This document shows positions 42,934-51,729 of a stretch of 64,000 bases of DNA, one piece after another; within the stretch, counting starts at the first letter, position 1; the number at the start of each line of letters is the position of its first letter. This stretch comes from Bacteroidales bacterium UBA3824. Lineage in GTDB: Bacteria > Bacteroidota > Bacteroidia > Bacteroidales > UBA3824. Below the pieces are notes generated by a model. The model ran no database searches. It was not told the origin of the DNA and saw only the letters and a program-made list of their open reading frames with translations. The position numbers and the translations under genes were made by a program. The stretch covers positions 8,548 through 72,547 of the forward strand of contig DGIK01000224.1 of assembly GCA_002393195.1 (NCBI GenBank), read 5' to 3'.

Positions 42934-44256
42934 TTATGATTTCACGATATTGCCCGCCGCATACAGCGGATACACCTTTATGTCCTGATACTCGCAAAAA
43001 TTCTCGAGCGAGGTGCGGATGCCAAATGGCGATTTTTTTTGAGACATAAATATACGTAGGCTCTGCATCTTGCCAGTTTTGCCCGACTTTACTTCCACCG
43101 GCAATATCTGATTGTGCGACTGTACAAGATAATCAATTTCTGCATCACTGCCCTTCTTGTCTCGTTGCCAACAATATAGCGCGGCAGGGAAATCAGCGGG
43201 CATATTTTTCACAAACTCACACCCAACAAACACCTCTGCCAAAGGGCCTTTGTTGATAAAATTGATGTCGTTTTCCAATATAATGTCCTTCAAATCGAGA
43301 TTGAGCACACGCTGCAACAGACCCGTATCAAACATTATCATACGGCGGCATCTTTCGTCGGTCTCTGCGCCGAGGGGGATGCCATTGGCGGCAGTGTGCG
43401 TTACGGGATATACCAATCCCGCCAATATCAACGTCTGCAATGCTGCCTGAGCCTGTTCTGTGCGCACACCGTCCACTTTTGAAAACATAAATTTGCCCTG
43501 CGTCTGCGCCGCCACCGACATAAAGACCGCATCTATACGCGACGACGGTATGCGGCGACGGTATTTCGCAAAATCGTCCCTGTAAGAGGTTATAAGTTCG
43601 GCAAGGATTTTCTGACATTCGACAAAAGAATTGGTTTCGGCGTATTTTTTGACAACGGCTGGCATGCCTCCTATTATCATAAAGGCTCGCAAAAACTGCA
43701 AAAGTCGGTTGTGAACGACATCAGACAAAGGGTTGGACGGCGACGCCTTGCTGACGGCTGCGGCGAGAGGAGCATTGTCCATCGCTTGGAGAAATTCCGA
43801 AAAACAAAAAGGATACATATACAGCGAATGTATGCGTCCGACGCCAAAGGACGGCAACTCTTCGAGGGCAAACTCCAACAACGAACCTGCGGCTATGACA
43901 TGGAGTTCGGGATATTGTTCATAAAAATACCTTAGGCAGCCTATTGCGGCAGGGCAATCCTGTATTTCGTCTATAAAAAACAACGTTTTGCCAGGCTTGA
44001 AAGTAAAGCCTTCAAGCAACGACAACTCCTCACAAAGCTGCTGAGGCGACTTCATTTTGTTGAATACGGCATGTAAATCTTGCCGAAGATGAAGGTCTAT
44101 CTCTACATAATTTTCAAATGTTTTGCCGAGATTCCTCACAGCTGATGTCTTCCCTACTTGTCTTGCACCACGTAGCAAAATAGGCTTATGTTCAGATGAT
44201 TTTTTCCACTCTGCAAGGACTTTGTCTATATTGCGTTCTAAATACTTTGTATTCAT
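42934..44256 (-). CDS. AAA ATPase with DUF4143 domain, 440 aa
   Basis: Starts MNTKYLERNIDKVLAEWKKSSEHKPILLRGARQVGKTSAV with Walker A GARQVGKTS, and Walker B TLFFIDEIQDC. After the ATPase region, EFLQAMDN and IIGGMPAVVKKYAE lead into the DUF4143 part, with LAEVFVGCEF and the nuclease-like DAEIDYLVQSHNQILPVEVKSGKTGKMQS. These genes are common mobile or accessory genes of unknown role. Upstream is a 33-bp repeat array over the promoter region (44280-44381); downstream its last 29 bases recur beyond the Rpn gene. Confidence 0.9.
   Translation of the reverse strand: MNTKYLERNIDKVLAEWKKSSEHKPILLRGARQVGKTSAVRNLGKTFENYVEIDLHLRQDLHAVFNKMKSPQQLCEELSLLEGFTFKPGKTLFFIDEIQDCPAAIGCLRYFYEQYPELHVIAAGSLLEFALEELPSFGVGRIHSLYMYPFCFSEFLQAMDNAPLAAAVSKASPSNPLSDVVHNRLLQFLRAFMIIGGMPAVVKKYAETNSFVECQKILAELITSYRDDFAKYRRRIPSSRIDAVFMSVAAQTQGKFMFSKVDGVRTEQAQAALQTLILAGLVYPVTHTAANGIPLGAETDERCRRMIMFDTGLLQRVLNLDLKDIILENDINFINKGPLAEVFVGCEFVKNMPADFPAALYCWQRDKKGSDAEIDYLVQSHNQILPVEVKSGKTGKMQSLRIFMSQKKSPFGIRTSLENFCEYQDIKVYPLYAAGNIVKS
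42940..42968. repeat. 29-bp direct repeat, copy B
   Basis: This copy lies inside the 3' end of the intact DUF4143 gene; see copy A at 41907-41935. Confidence 0.8.
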
Positions 44257-44279
44257 AGCGTTATAATTAAATTACGCTG

Positions 44280-44287
44280 CAAATATA
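44280..44287 (-). promoter_or_regulatory. -7 box of the DUF4143 ATPase gene
   Basis: TATATTTG on the reverse strand, 24 bases before the start codon. The place of the -33 box is filled by the nearest unit of the 33-bp repeat array. Confidence 0.6.
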
Positions 44288-44296
44288 CAACAAATC

Positions 44297-44381
44297 CGTA
44301 AAAATTGGCACCGAGTTTCGGTTAAAAAACGTAAAAATTGGCACCGAGTTTTGACCAAAATCCGTAAAAATTGGCACCGAG
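44297..44381. repeat. Three repeats at exact 33-bp period
   Basis: CGTAAAAATTGGCACCGAG occurs at 44297, 44330 and 44363, each unit 33 bp (19 bp conserved, 14 bp variable). The first lies 10 bases upstream of the -7 box on the reverse strand. Confidence 0.85.
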
Positions 44382-44389
44382 ATTATTTT

Positions 44390-44923
44390 TTATCGCGTTC
44401 CCTTCTGCTTGAAAACCTCCCAAATTGCTATCCCAGCGCTTACCGAAACATTGAGCGAATGTTTGGTGCCAAATTGTGGAATCTCTACGCAGAGGTCGCA
44501 CAAATCCATCAATCGGTCGTCAACGCCTTTTACCTCGTTGCCAAAGATGAGGGCGACATTGGGGTATGGCGACAAGTCCATCTTGTCTATCATCACGCTT
44601 TCCTTTGCCTGCTCGATGGCGATGATGGTGTAGCCGTCGGATTTGAGGGCATTGACGGCTGCAACGGAGTCGGCACAATGCTCACACTCCACCGACTGCT
44701 CTGCGCCGAGGGCTGTCTTGCGGATTTCGGCATTGGGCGGGCAAGCGGTGATGCCACACAATAATATTTTGGAAATGCGGAAAGCGTCGGCGGTACGGAA
44801 AATGGAGCCGACATTGAGGGCACTCCTCACATTGTCGAGCACAAGCACCACCGGCGTTTTGTCGCATTTTTTGAACTCATCCACAGAAATGCGGTTGAGT
44901 TGCTGCATCGAAAGTTTTTCCAT
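44390..44923 (-). CDS. TrmH/SpoU-type RNA methyltransferase, 177 aa
   Basis: Methylates a ribose 2'-O in tRNA or rRNA. Family motifs: LVLDNVRSALNVGSIFRTADAF (N..N.G...R), LIFGNEVKGVDDRLMDLCD and the knot motif EIPQFGTKHSLNVSVSAGIAIWEV. The start is ATG 44923, since the frame upstream lies inside yqeY. It is 11 bases from yqeY and is last in a three-gene run with a TPR lipoprotein. The substrate is not predictable from sequence; the size fits TrmH- or TrmL-like enzymes. Confidence 0.88.
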   Translation of the reverse strand: MEKLSMQQLNRISVDEFKKCDKTPVVLVLDNVRSALNVGSIFRTADAFRISKILLCGITACPPNAEIRKTALGAEQSVECEHCADSVAAVNALKSDGYTIIAIEQAKESVMIDKMDLSPYPNVALIFGNEVKGVDDRLMDLCDLCVEIPQFGTKHSLNVSVSAGIAIWEVFKQKGTR

Positions 44924-44934
44924 CAGGAATTGGA

Positions 44935-45384
44935 TTACTTGTTGAGGGCTGCCTTCACTTTGTCGGCAATGAGTTTGGATTCTGCCTTGCCAGCGAGTTG
45001 CGCATTGGCGGCCTTCATCACCTTGCCCATATCCTTGATGGACGTTGCGCCCGTCTCGACTACAACCTTGGCGATGATTTCTTCCACTTCGGCTTCTGAG
45101 AGCTGCTTGGGAAGGTAGCATTTGATGTATTCGAGCTGGGCATTCTCCTCGTCAACGAGATCCTGACGACCCTGCTGCTGGTAGATGGCGATGGAATCGG
45201 TGCGCTGCTTGATCATCTTCTGAATGATTTTCAATACGTCGGCATCGGTAACGTCAGTACCCCTGCCGGAGGTCTGCTCTTTGAGGATTTCAGCCTTGAT
45301 AGCACGTACTGCGGCGAGTTTCGCCTGGTTTTTCTCTTTCATTGCGGACTTCATAGCGTCCTGGATTTGCTCTGTAAGTGTCAT
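44935..45384 (-). CDS. yqeY: GatB/YqeY domain protein, 149 aa
   Basis: Starts MTLTEQIQDAMKSAMKEKNQAKLAAVRAIKAEI and has the YqeY body with KMIKQRTDSIAIYQQQGRQDLVDEENAQLEYIKCYLPKQLSEAEVEEI and a C-terminal helix GKVMKAANAQLAGKAESKLIADKVKAAL. The domain resembles the tail of the GatB amidotransferase subunit and may contact tRNA. Length is normal. It is expressed with the RNA methyltransferase downstream. Confidence 0.93.
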   Translation of the reverse strand: MTLTEQIQDAMKSAMKEKNQAKLAAVRAIKAEILKEQTSGRGTDVTDADVLKIIQKMIKQRTDSIAIYQQQGRQDLVDEENAQLEYIKCYLPKQLSEAEVEEIIAKVVVETGATSIKDMGKVMKAANAQLAGKAESKLIADKVKAALNK

Positions 45385-45407
45385 TTTACAATAATGATTA
45401 TGTTTGG

Positions 45408-46310
45408 TTATTTTTTTGAAAGATTGTCGTAATAAGCGGCGGTCTGCTTGTCGTTGAGACGCGTGCAGATGCGCGAAAGTATTGCGGCGTCGTGCGGACG
45501 TTTGTATTGGTTGTATAATCTGATATACAACTCCTTGGCCTTCTTGTAACGCGCTGCAAGCGGTGCCGTCTTCTGCTGCATAGTCTTGTAGGCGGCGTTG
45601 GTCTTCTTGGCTTCGTATGCCTTGATTGCCGCTACATATTCGTTTTCGGTGTTGATGTACGCGTCGTATGCCATGTAATTGAGCCCTATGAGGTTGTTGG
45701 GGTTCAGATTGTAAAGCTGACGAGCGATACTATCCGCCTCGTCCTGACGACCGAGTTTGGTGCAGACGAGGTGTTGCTTTTCGATTATGGCGATGTCGTC
45801 GCGGTATTCGGGGTCGAGGGTCTGGTATCTAAGGTGCGCCTTGCCGTATTCCTGCATCTCACAATAACGAAGATACAGACGGTAATTTACAAATTTGATG
45901 TCGTTGCCATCGGGATATAGGGCAGAATATTTTTCGAGGCGGTCGAGCTCCTTGCTGAGATTGTCGGCGTCGGCATAATGCTTGATTTGCATCATCAAAA
46001 TCTGCTCGTCTTCGTATCCCGCATCCTCCGCGAGCTTGAAGTATGGTATCGCCGCCGCGTGCGAATCGGCGGAATACAAACATTTGCCCGCCAACGCATA
46101 CAGCTCGGCGGATACGGTTTCCTTCTTGGAAACATACAATTCTATAATCTGACAATACTTGTCGAAGGCGTTGAGGTAGTCCTTCTGATAGTACATCAAG
46201 TCGGCTTCCTGACGTGCCGAGACCATCGTCTTGCTGCTGCCGCATCCTGGCAAAATCACCGACAATGCCATCGACAACATCATGCAGTACATTATGTATC
46301 TTGGTTTCAT
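45408..46310 (-). CDS. TPR lipoprotein, 300 aa
   Basis: The signal MKPRYIMYCMMLSMALSVILPGC has a lipobox cysteine (about 23) followed by GSSK. Helical repeats follow: MYYQKDYLNAFDKYCQIIELYVSKK, ELYALAGKCLYSADSHAAAIPYFKLAEDAG, LHLRYQ-type and later AYEAKKTNAAYKT. A BamD/YfgC-like periplasmic or outer-membrane scaffold is a reasonable guess. It heads the unit with yqeY and the RNA methyltransferase. The gap to yqeY is 23 bases. Confidence 0.85.
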   Translation of the reverse strand: MKPRYIMYCMMLSMALSVILPGCGSSKTMVSARQEADLMYYQKDYLNAFDKYCQIIELYVSKKETVSAELYALAGKCLYSADSHAAAIPYFKLAEDAGYEDEQILMMQIKHYADADNLSKELDRLEKYSALYPDGNDIKFVNYRLYLRYCEMQEYGKAHLRYQTLDPEYRDDIAIIEKQHLVCTKLGRQDEADSIARQLYNLNPNNLIGLNYMAYDAYINTENEYVAAIKAYEAKKTNAAYKTMQQKTAPLAARYKKAKELYIRLYNQYKRPHDAAILSRICTRLNDKQTAAYYDNLSKK

Positions 46311-46387
46311 ATAAGATTGAGGATTGCATGATTGTTAATCCAACGGCAAAGTTAAATAAAAAAATGCAGTATTCAACCATTGGCAAC

Positions 46388-46455
46388 AAAAAAAACCATC
46401 ATATCCCATACTGGAAGCCGCAGATGGCAAATCCATGATATGGGATACAACGGTT
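46388..46455 (-). terminator. Terminator of the Sia-ABC operon
   Basis: On the reverse strand, AACC and TATCCCATA segments pair across four-base internal loops with TATGGGATA and GGTT, with a small inner stem (TGGA/TCCA, GCC/GGC). Eight T follow. It closes the leftward operon that ends at 46480. Confidence 0.75.
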
Positions 46456-46479
46456 TGTTTGGATGTTTGAGGGCTACTA

Positions 46480-46956
46480 CTAACCTTTGCTCTTGCCTAC
46501 GAAAGACAGGATACCCACGGCGCAACCCTTCTTGCCGCCTTCACCGGGCTTAAACCTGATCGAGATGTAGTACATACCGGTCTTGTTGCAGATGAAATCG
46601 AAAGACTTGCGGTCCGATTTGGTCACCTTATCGTATGTGCAGCCGTAAGGCTTGGAGTTTTCGGGATGCTCCGAATCGTAGAGGGTGAGCACCACCTGCT
46701 CCTGAAAACCATCGGGCGCACAGAGCGAAAACCTGTATTGCGTGCCCTTGTTGAGAACTACGGTCCATTTCATGCCTGTTTCCTCGTCCGGCGAGTCCCT
46801 CTTCAATTTTGTATTGAAGTCACGCAGGTAAATTGCCTTCTCTGTCTGAGTAGCGCACTGGTAAACAAGCTGTTGCTTGCATTGAGCATCCGCCTTGTCG
46901 GTGAACGAAGCCAATGCCAATACTGCAAGAACTATGAGTATAAACAGTCTTTTCAT
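46480..46956 (-). CDS. Small secreted protein, 158 aa
   Basis: Signal peptide MKRLFILIVLAVLALASFTDKADA, then CKQQLVYQCATQTEKAIYLRDFN and a beta-rich body (WTVVLNKGTQYRFSLCAPDG, VVLTLYDSEHPENSK, FDFICNKTGMYYISIRFKPGEGGKKGCAVGIL). The end resembles bacterial pre-peptidase C-terminal or jelly-roll domains, but this is only a resemblance. Even number of cysteines. Last gene of the Sia-ABC operon, 12 bases after the preceding lipoprotein. I used ATG 46956. Function unknown. Confidence 0.8.
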   Translation of the reverse strand: MKRLFILIVLAVLALASFTDKADAQCKQQLVYQCATQTEKAIYLRDFNTKLKRDSPDEETGMKWTVVLNKGTQYRFSLCAPDGFQEQVVLTLYDSEHPENSKPYGCTYDKVTKSDRKSFDFICNKTGMYYISIRFKPGEGGKKGCAVGILSFVGKSKG

Positions 46957-46968
46957 ATTATAAAGCAA

Positions 46969-47877
46969 TTATTTTACTATTTTGTTACGTATTTTTTCTG
47001 TTGTAGTGATTATCTCCTGAAGTTCTTCCGTTGACAATTCTACAACGCTGTATTCGTTTTGTACGATGACGCCATCCTCGCGGGCCTGTGCGTTTTCGTT
47101 TACGTGTTCGGTAATCTTTACCACATCGAGCACTTCCTTGAGCTCCTCGAGATACTGTACAAGTTCTTCAAAATTCTTGTCGGTGCTCTTGAAGATTTTC
47201 AGGATTGGGAGCAATCTGTTGAGAATGCCCTTTTGCTCGCCGATAGTCTCCTTAAACTGGTCGCTCGGCTGCTCCTTTGCAACCTGAGTGATGAGGTAGA
47301 GCGATTCTACCCACACACCCGTTACAAGCAGTGCGCTGAGATTGCTACGCTGATTGTTGCGCAAGTGCTCGTCCATATCTTGGTAGCTATTCACACACAT
47401 AAACTGGAGCGAATCGATATTGTCTTCGGAAGTGGCGAGACGCTTGAGAGCCTGGAAGTCGAAAAACTGTCCGAGCTTCAAATCCTCCGTCAATCCCCTT
47501 ATCGACACCAGGTAGTCGAGAATCTGCGATGTCTTGGAATAAACATTCAAATAACCTAAGTCGGCACTCAGGATGCCCAGACCCAGAGCCTTCTTGAAGC
47601 TCGAGGTGTAGTCTTTCACCTTGTCGGGATTTGCCAAGTACCTTGTGCTGAAAGGCACGCCGGAATCCTTCAAAAGTGCCGCCATCTCCACGGGCGACGA
47701 GAAACTTGCAATCACCTCATTCATCGCGTCAGAATTGTAGTTGACTTCCGAAGTGTTCATGTCGTCCCCGGGTATGAATTTTATGTCGCCTTCTGACCCG
47801 TCGTTACATCCGCCGCAGCTAAACTGCATAAATGTAACACATACGAGAGCCAAAGACCCTAACCATTTGTTGCGCAT
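46969..47877 (-). CDS. Lipoprotein of unknown function, 302 aa
   Basis: Signal ending TFMQFSC with lipobox Cys about 21, then GGCNDGSEGD. The rest is helical without motif that I know: VPFSTRYLANPDKVKDYTSSFKKALGLGILSADLGYLNVYSKTSQ and repeated Glu/Leu-rich helices to the end. It follows the ABC transporter gene by 34 bases and precedes a small secreted protein, so it may be the outer-membrane or periplasmic part of that transport system. Inferred from position only. Confidence 0.8.
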   Translation of the reverse strand: MRNKWLGSLALVCVTFMQFSCGGCNDGSEGDIKFIPGDDMNTSEVNYNSDAMNEVIASFSSPVEMAALLKDSGVPFSTRYLANPDKVKDYTSSFKKALGLGILSADLGYLNVYSKTSQILDYLVSIRGLTEDLKLGQFFDFQALKRLATSEDNIDSLQFMCVNSYQDMDEHLRNNQRSNLSALLVTGVWVESLYLITQVAKEQPSDQFKETIGEQKGILNRLLPILKIFKSTDKNFEELVQYLEELKEVLDVVKITEHVNENAQAREDGVIVQNEYSVVELSTEELQEIITTTEKIRNKIVK

Positions 47878-47911
47878 AATGTTGTTTTGTGTTTTTTTTG
47901 TTTCAAATAAT

Positions 47912-50900
47912 CTAATTGTCCTCCTTCTCGTCTGTCACAATCTTGAGTTTGGCTTTTTTCTCCTCCTCGGGCTCCGCTGCTGGCGCACCCTCTGCAGATG
48001 CAGCCTTTGGTTGCTCCTCCGCCGGCGCGGGTGCCTTCACCTTCTTCTTCAGCAGCGTGCTGTAATGAAGGTTGCCCGTCCAATCGACGAACTTCTTGAG
48101 CAGGTCGAAATAAAGCGTTATGTAGCACACCAGGCTGAAAAGCCATATCACCACTATGTCAAACGCAAAGGTGTCGTAGTATTTGCCACAAAACCATTTG
48201 TTAGGCGCATAAAAATGCGACCTGAATCCGAAGAATCCATCATGATCCGCATCGTGGAAAATAGGATCTACCTGCTGTATTAAACGGTTATTGTGGCGAA
48301 TTATTTTGTTTTTCTCAAACGAATTCTTAACAATTTCCTGTAGCTTTTCGTTGTGGTACCTGTCGCGCCTACTGTTGCAGTAGCCAGGCTGCTGGCTTTC
48401 ATAGTGTTGCTTCTGACTCTCCAACTCTCTGTCGGCTATGTTGAACATCTTGCGGTAATACGCCTTGAGCTCATTGAGGTAGCCGTCGATGTCGTCCGCC
48501 ACATTCTCGTCAAAACGGTCAACAGTAAGCTTATCGAGGCTCTTGCAACTGCAATCGGGCACCCTCACCATCTCTGCCACAATTTCCTCTCTGAGCAGCG
48601 CGAGATTGTATTCCTCCACACGTCTGATGCGTATCGTGTCGTACTCGGGATCGTCTTCTTCTATCGAGTCTACACATTCAGTTGCTTTTGTGAGCGCATT
48701 CTGAAGCTCCTCCACGTAATAAGCTTGCTTAAAATCTGCATAACTATGACGTTTTTCTGTTTCGTAGAAGTCTTTTTCATACCTATTGTCGCGGAACTGC
48801 TTGACCATCAACGCTTCATAAGACCACCTCGACGGCATCAGCTCGGCGATGATAGGCACTTGTCCCACGCTGCCAATTATCTGATTCAATTTGCTGAAAC
48901 TAAACATCGAACCGCCAAGCGCCATCTGAGGTATCATCAAGAGCGGTATCATAATGTAGATAGTAACAGCCGAATTGAACGCCGACGATATATTGAGACC
49001 CATCATATTGGCAAATACAAACATGGAGAACAGCACAAGCCAGAACGACCCATACATACCCCATTCAAATTGCAATATCGTATTGCCCACAAGCACATAC
49101 AATATAGCCTGTACAGCGGATATGAATGTGAGTATCACCACTTTTGCCACCAAGTAGCTCGACCGCGACAGATTGAGAAACTCCTCTCGCTTGAGTATCT
49201 TGCGATCGCGGAATATCTCCTCTGCCGACACCGTAAGTCCCAAAAACAGAGCCACAATGATGCTCATGAAGATATACGGTACAATGTTTTCATTCTCAAA
49301 AAACAAGTAGGTTCCCTTGTTGGGGTCGGTGTATCTGATAAGGAACGACAATATAAAGCCCAACAGAGGAGCTTCAAGCAAATTGAGAACCACATACTGC
49401 GTGTTGCTGATTTTGGATTTGACATCACGCCTGAGATATATCAGGAACTGACGAATCCAATTGGGCACATGCAGGTTTTTAGGCGGTTCGTTGGTAACGT
49501 CGTCTATCTTCTCTGGCGTCACGTTTTTCTTGAAACGCTCTTCCCACTGCGACGGCGTAACCTTGCGTTCGTCCTTGAAATTACCATATTCGTCCACTTT
49601 CTGCGCCTCGATGATGTCGAAGATGACCTCCGGCGTCGAGTTGCCGCAGACCGGACATTCGCCCTCCTCGCTCTTTACCTGATTGTCGGCGGTCTTAAAA
49701 TAAGATATACAGTCGATAGGATGTCCGTAATATACCATATAACCACCCGTATCGAGGATGATCATCTTATCGAACATCTTGTATATCTGCGACGAAGGCT
49801 GGTGGATTACCACAAAAATAAGTTTGCCCTTGAGGGTGAGCTCCCTCAAAAGGTCCATTACATTCTCAGAGTCTCTTGACGACAGACCCGAAGTAGGCTC
49901 GTCCACAAACAAGATAGAAGGCTCGCGGATAAGCTCAAGGGCGATATTGAGACGCTTGCGCTGACCGCCGGATATGAGCTTATTGAGCGAATTGCCCACC
50001 TTGAGGTCGCGACGCTCGTATAGACCGAGGCTTTTGAGCACCGAATTTACCTTTTCGGTGATTTCCTGGTCGCTCAAATCCTTAAAACAGAACTTCGCGC
50101 TGAAATACAAGTTTTCAAACACCGTAAGTTCCTCTATCAAGAGGTCGTCCTGCGGGATAAGACCGATGACGCCTTCAAGCTTTTCCTTCTCGGTATGGAG
50201 ATTGATGCCATTGATAAGCACCTCGCCCTGCGACGGCGTAGTGATGCCCGAAAGCACGTTGAGCAACGTAGTTTTGCCCGCGCCCGACGCACCCATGATG
50301 CCAACAAGCCTGCCCTGACACTCGGAGAAGTTTATGTTTCTCAAGCCAATTGCCCCGTTTGGGAACTTGAACTCGAGGTTGTTGCAGTTGAACGACAAGT
50401 TGGTGAAGGTCTTGTCTGCCTGGAATGTGGCGACCACGTCGCTGTAATACACAGGCTTACCTTTGGAGAGTTTGAGCGTAGCACCCGGCGCAAACGAGTA
50501 GATGCGGTCGGCAAATATTGCCTGACCATTCAAGAACACGTCGTGAGTGCCGGTGTAGCGCATAAAATACAGCTCCTGAGTAGTAACGCGCAATATGAAG
50601 ATGTCGGAATCGAGACCCTCACAACGTATCGACTTGGTATTGCTGAAGGAATATTCGTTGTCGCTGATTACCAAAATATTTGGCGAATCAAACTTCAACG
50701 AATCGTTGTTTTCCACAAACGCCTTAGAATCCTTGAGCACGTCCTGCGCGCCTTCGGCAATTGCAGCTTGATCGGGATTGATATTGAAGACCTCGCCCAC
50801 CGTGTTGATAATGGCCATACGCTGCTCGGTAAACTTCTTGCTCGTATTCACCAATTCAAACAGACGTACATACACGACAATTTTCTGCTGCTGATTGATG

Positions 50901-51247
50901 TTCTTATTGATCTTCTTGCAGATGCCGAGGATTCTTACGGACTCCTTCACAGAAGTGAGTTCCTTGTCCTTCTCCATGCGCGCCCTGGCCTCGGGATTGT
51001 TGGCGAGTTCCTTCTCAAGTTCAAGCTGCTTCTTGCGCTCACGCTCTTGCTTGCGCAGCGCCTTTTCGTCGAGGATAAGCCCTACCTGCTTCTTGAAATC
51101 CAGCAACCACTCTTGAGCGGCCTCCACACCAAGCTGCTGTATGAGGAAACTCTCCACATACTGCAACTCCTTGTCCTCTATACCGCCGTCCTGCTTGGCG
51201 GTGAGGGCAAATAACTGTATCAACGCTCTTAATATCTCTTCACTCAT
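47912..51247 (-). CDS. TerB-FHA-ABC transporter, ABC-2 type, 1111 aa
   Basis: An unusual fusion. Residues 1-70 are a TerB-like helical domain (LIQLFALTAKQDGGIEDKELQYVESFL). A coiled charged linker (about 80-120) follows, and about 195-275 is an FHA-like strand region (LVISDNEYSFSNTKSIRCEG...YSFAPGATLKL). The ABC domain (about 285-510) has Walker A MGASGAGKTTLL, signature LISGGQRKRLNIAL and FVDEPTSGLSS. CPVCGN at about 528 may bind zinc. Membrane helices lie at 615-860, a large soluble part follows, then a further helix near 1030 and an Ala/Pro/Glu-rich tail. FHA domains bind phosphothreonine, so SiaB- or SiaC-type phosphorylation could reach it. Part of the Sia operon, 89 bases after siaC. 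Confidence 0.85.
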   Translation of the reverse strand: MSEEILRALIQLFALTAKQDGGIEDKELQYVESFLIQQLGVEAAQEWLLDFKKQVGLILDEKALRKQERERKKQLELEKELANNPEARARMEKDKELTSVKESVRILGICKKINKNINQQQKIVVYVRLFELVNTSKKFTEQRMAIINTVGEVFNINPDQAAIAEGAQDVLKDSKAFVENNDSLKFDSPNILVISDNEYSFSNTKSIRCEGLDSDIFILRVTTQELYFMRYTGTHDVFLNGQAIFADRIYSFAPGATLKLSKGKPVYYSDVVATFQADKTFTNLSFNCNNLEFKFPNGAIGLRNINFSECQGRLVGIMGASGAGKTTLLNVLSGITTPSQGEVLINGINLHTEKEKLEGVIGLIPQDDLLIEELTVFENLYFSAKFCFKDLSDQEITEKVNSVLKSLGLYERRDLKVGNSLNKLISGGQRKRLNIALELIREPSILFVDEPTSGLSSRDSENVMDLLRELTLKGKLIFVVIHQPSSQIYKMFDKMIILDTGGYMVYYGHPIDCISYFKTADNQVKSEEGECPVCGNSTPEVIFDIIEAQKVDEYGNFKDERKVTPSQWEERFKKNVTPEKIDDVTNEPPKNLHVPNWIRQFLIYLRRDVKSKISNTQYVVLNLLEAPLLGFILSFLIRYTDPNKGTYLFFENENIVPYIFMSIIVALFLGLTVSAEEIFRDRKILKREEFLNLSRSSYLVAKVVILTFISAVQAILYVLVGNTILQFEWGMYGSFWLVLFSMFVFANMMGLNISSAFNSAVTIYIMIPLLMIPQMALGGSMFSFSKLNQIIGSVGQVPIIAELMPSRWSYEALMVKQFRDNRYEKDFYETEKRHSYADFKQAYYVEELQNALTKATECVDSIEEDDPEYDTIRIRRVEEYNLALLREEIVAEMVRVPDCSCKSLDKLTVDRFDENVADDIDGYLNELKAYYRKMFNIADRELESQKQHYESQQPGYCNSRRDRYHNEKLQEIVKNSFEKNKIIRHNNRLIQQVDPIFHDADHDGFFGFRSHFYAPNKWFCGKYYDTFAFDIVVIWLFSLVCYITLYFDLLKKFVDWTGNLHYSTLLKKKVKAPAPAEEQPKAASAEGAPAAEPEEEKKAKLKIVTDEKEDN

Positions 51248-51336
51248 GATGCTGTCCTTCTAAAACGGTTAGCTTATTTACTGACTAATATATTGTTGCT
51301 GACTACCGTGTTACAATTAACCTTAACACTGGAAAA

Positions 51337-51717
51337 CTATATCGAATACGGTACCTGTTCAAAAGGTACGTCCACGATGTCGGAATACTCCTCGCCTGCC
51401 TCTTCCATGTCTTCATCGTCGTCGGGGTAGTGCCATTTTACGAGCACTTCGTGTCCGTCGTTGTTGATGTCCTCGAGCTTGAGGAGCACGTCAAGCAGGA
51501 GCTTCGACGAAGCTGTGTTGAAGTATTCGAGCTTGAAGTTGAAGACTGTCAGGTCAAGGGGATCGTTCTTGTATTCGTCGAGCCATTCGAGGATGGGCTT
51601 GTAGAATACCACAACGTCTTCGGGCAGCGAGCGTCCGGAGATTTCAAAGATGTTGTTTTCCTTGTCCAATATAACTGTGGGTGTATCGTCTGTACCCTGT
51701 ATTTTTATAACTGACAT
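51337..51717 (-). CDS. siaC: SiaC-type regulatory phosphoprotein, 126 aa
   Basis: Matches the SiaC (DUF1987) family: IQGTDDTPTVILDKENNIFEISGRSLPEDVVVFYKPILEWLDEY, then FNFKLEYFNTASSKLLLDVLLKLEDI. Thr68 in FNTASSK is at the same position and in the same motif as the threonine that SiaB phosphorylates and SiaA dephosphorylates in Pseudomonas aeruginosa. There, dephosphorylated SiaC activates the diguanylate cyclase SiaD. No SiaD or other GGDEF gene is near here. It lies 12 bases after siaB in the same operon. Cytosolic. Confidence 0.9.
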   Translation of the reverse strand: MSVIKIQGTDDTPTVILDKENNIFEISGRSLPEDVVVFYKPILEWLDEYKNDPLDLTVFNFKLEYFNTASSKLLLDVLLKLEDINNDGHEVLVKWHYPDDDEDMEEAGEEYSDIVDVPFEQVPYSI

Positions 51718-51729
51718 AATTATGTAGAT

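Noticed and set aside
44297-44381. CRISPR-like array
   Set aside because: Repeats of 19 bp with 14-bp gaps and only three units are too short for a CRISPR array, and no cas gene is near. The same holds for 33481-33566.
48353-49879. A 508-codon open frame on the + strand
   Set aside because: It is antisense to the ABC transporter, whose Walker and signature motifs are clear. The composition is typical of a shadow.
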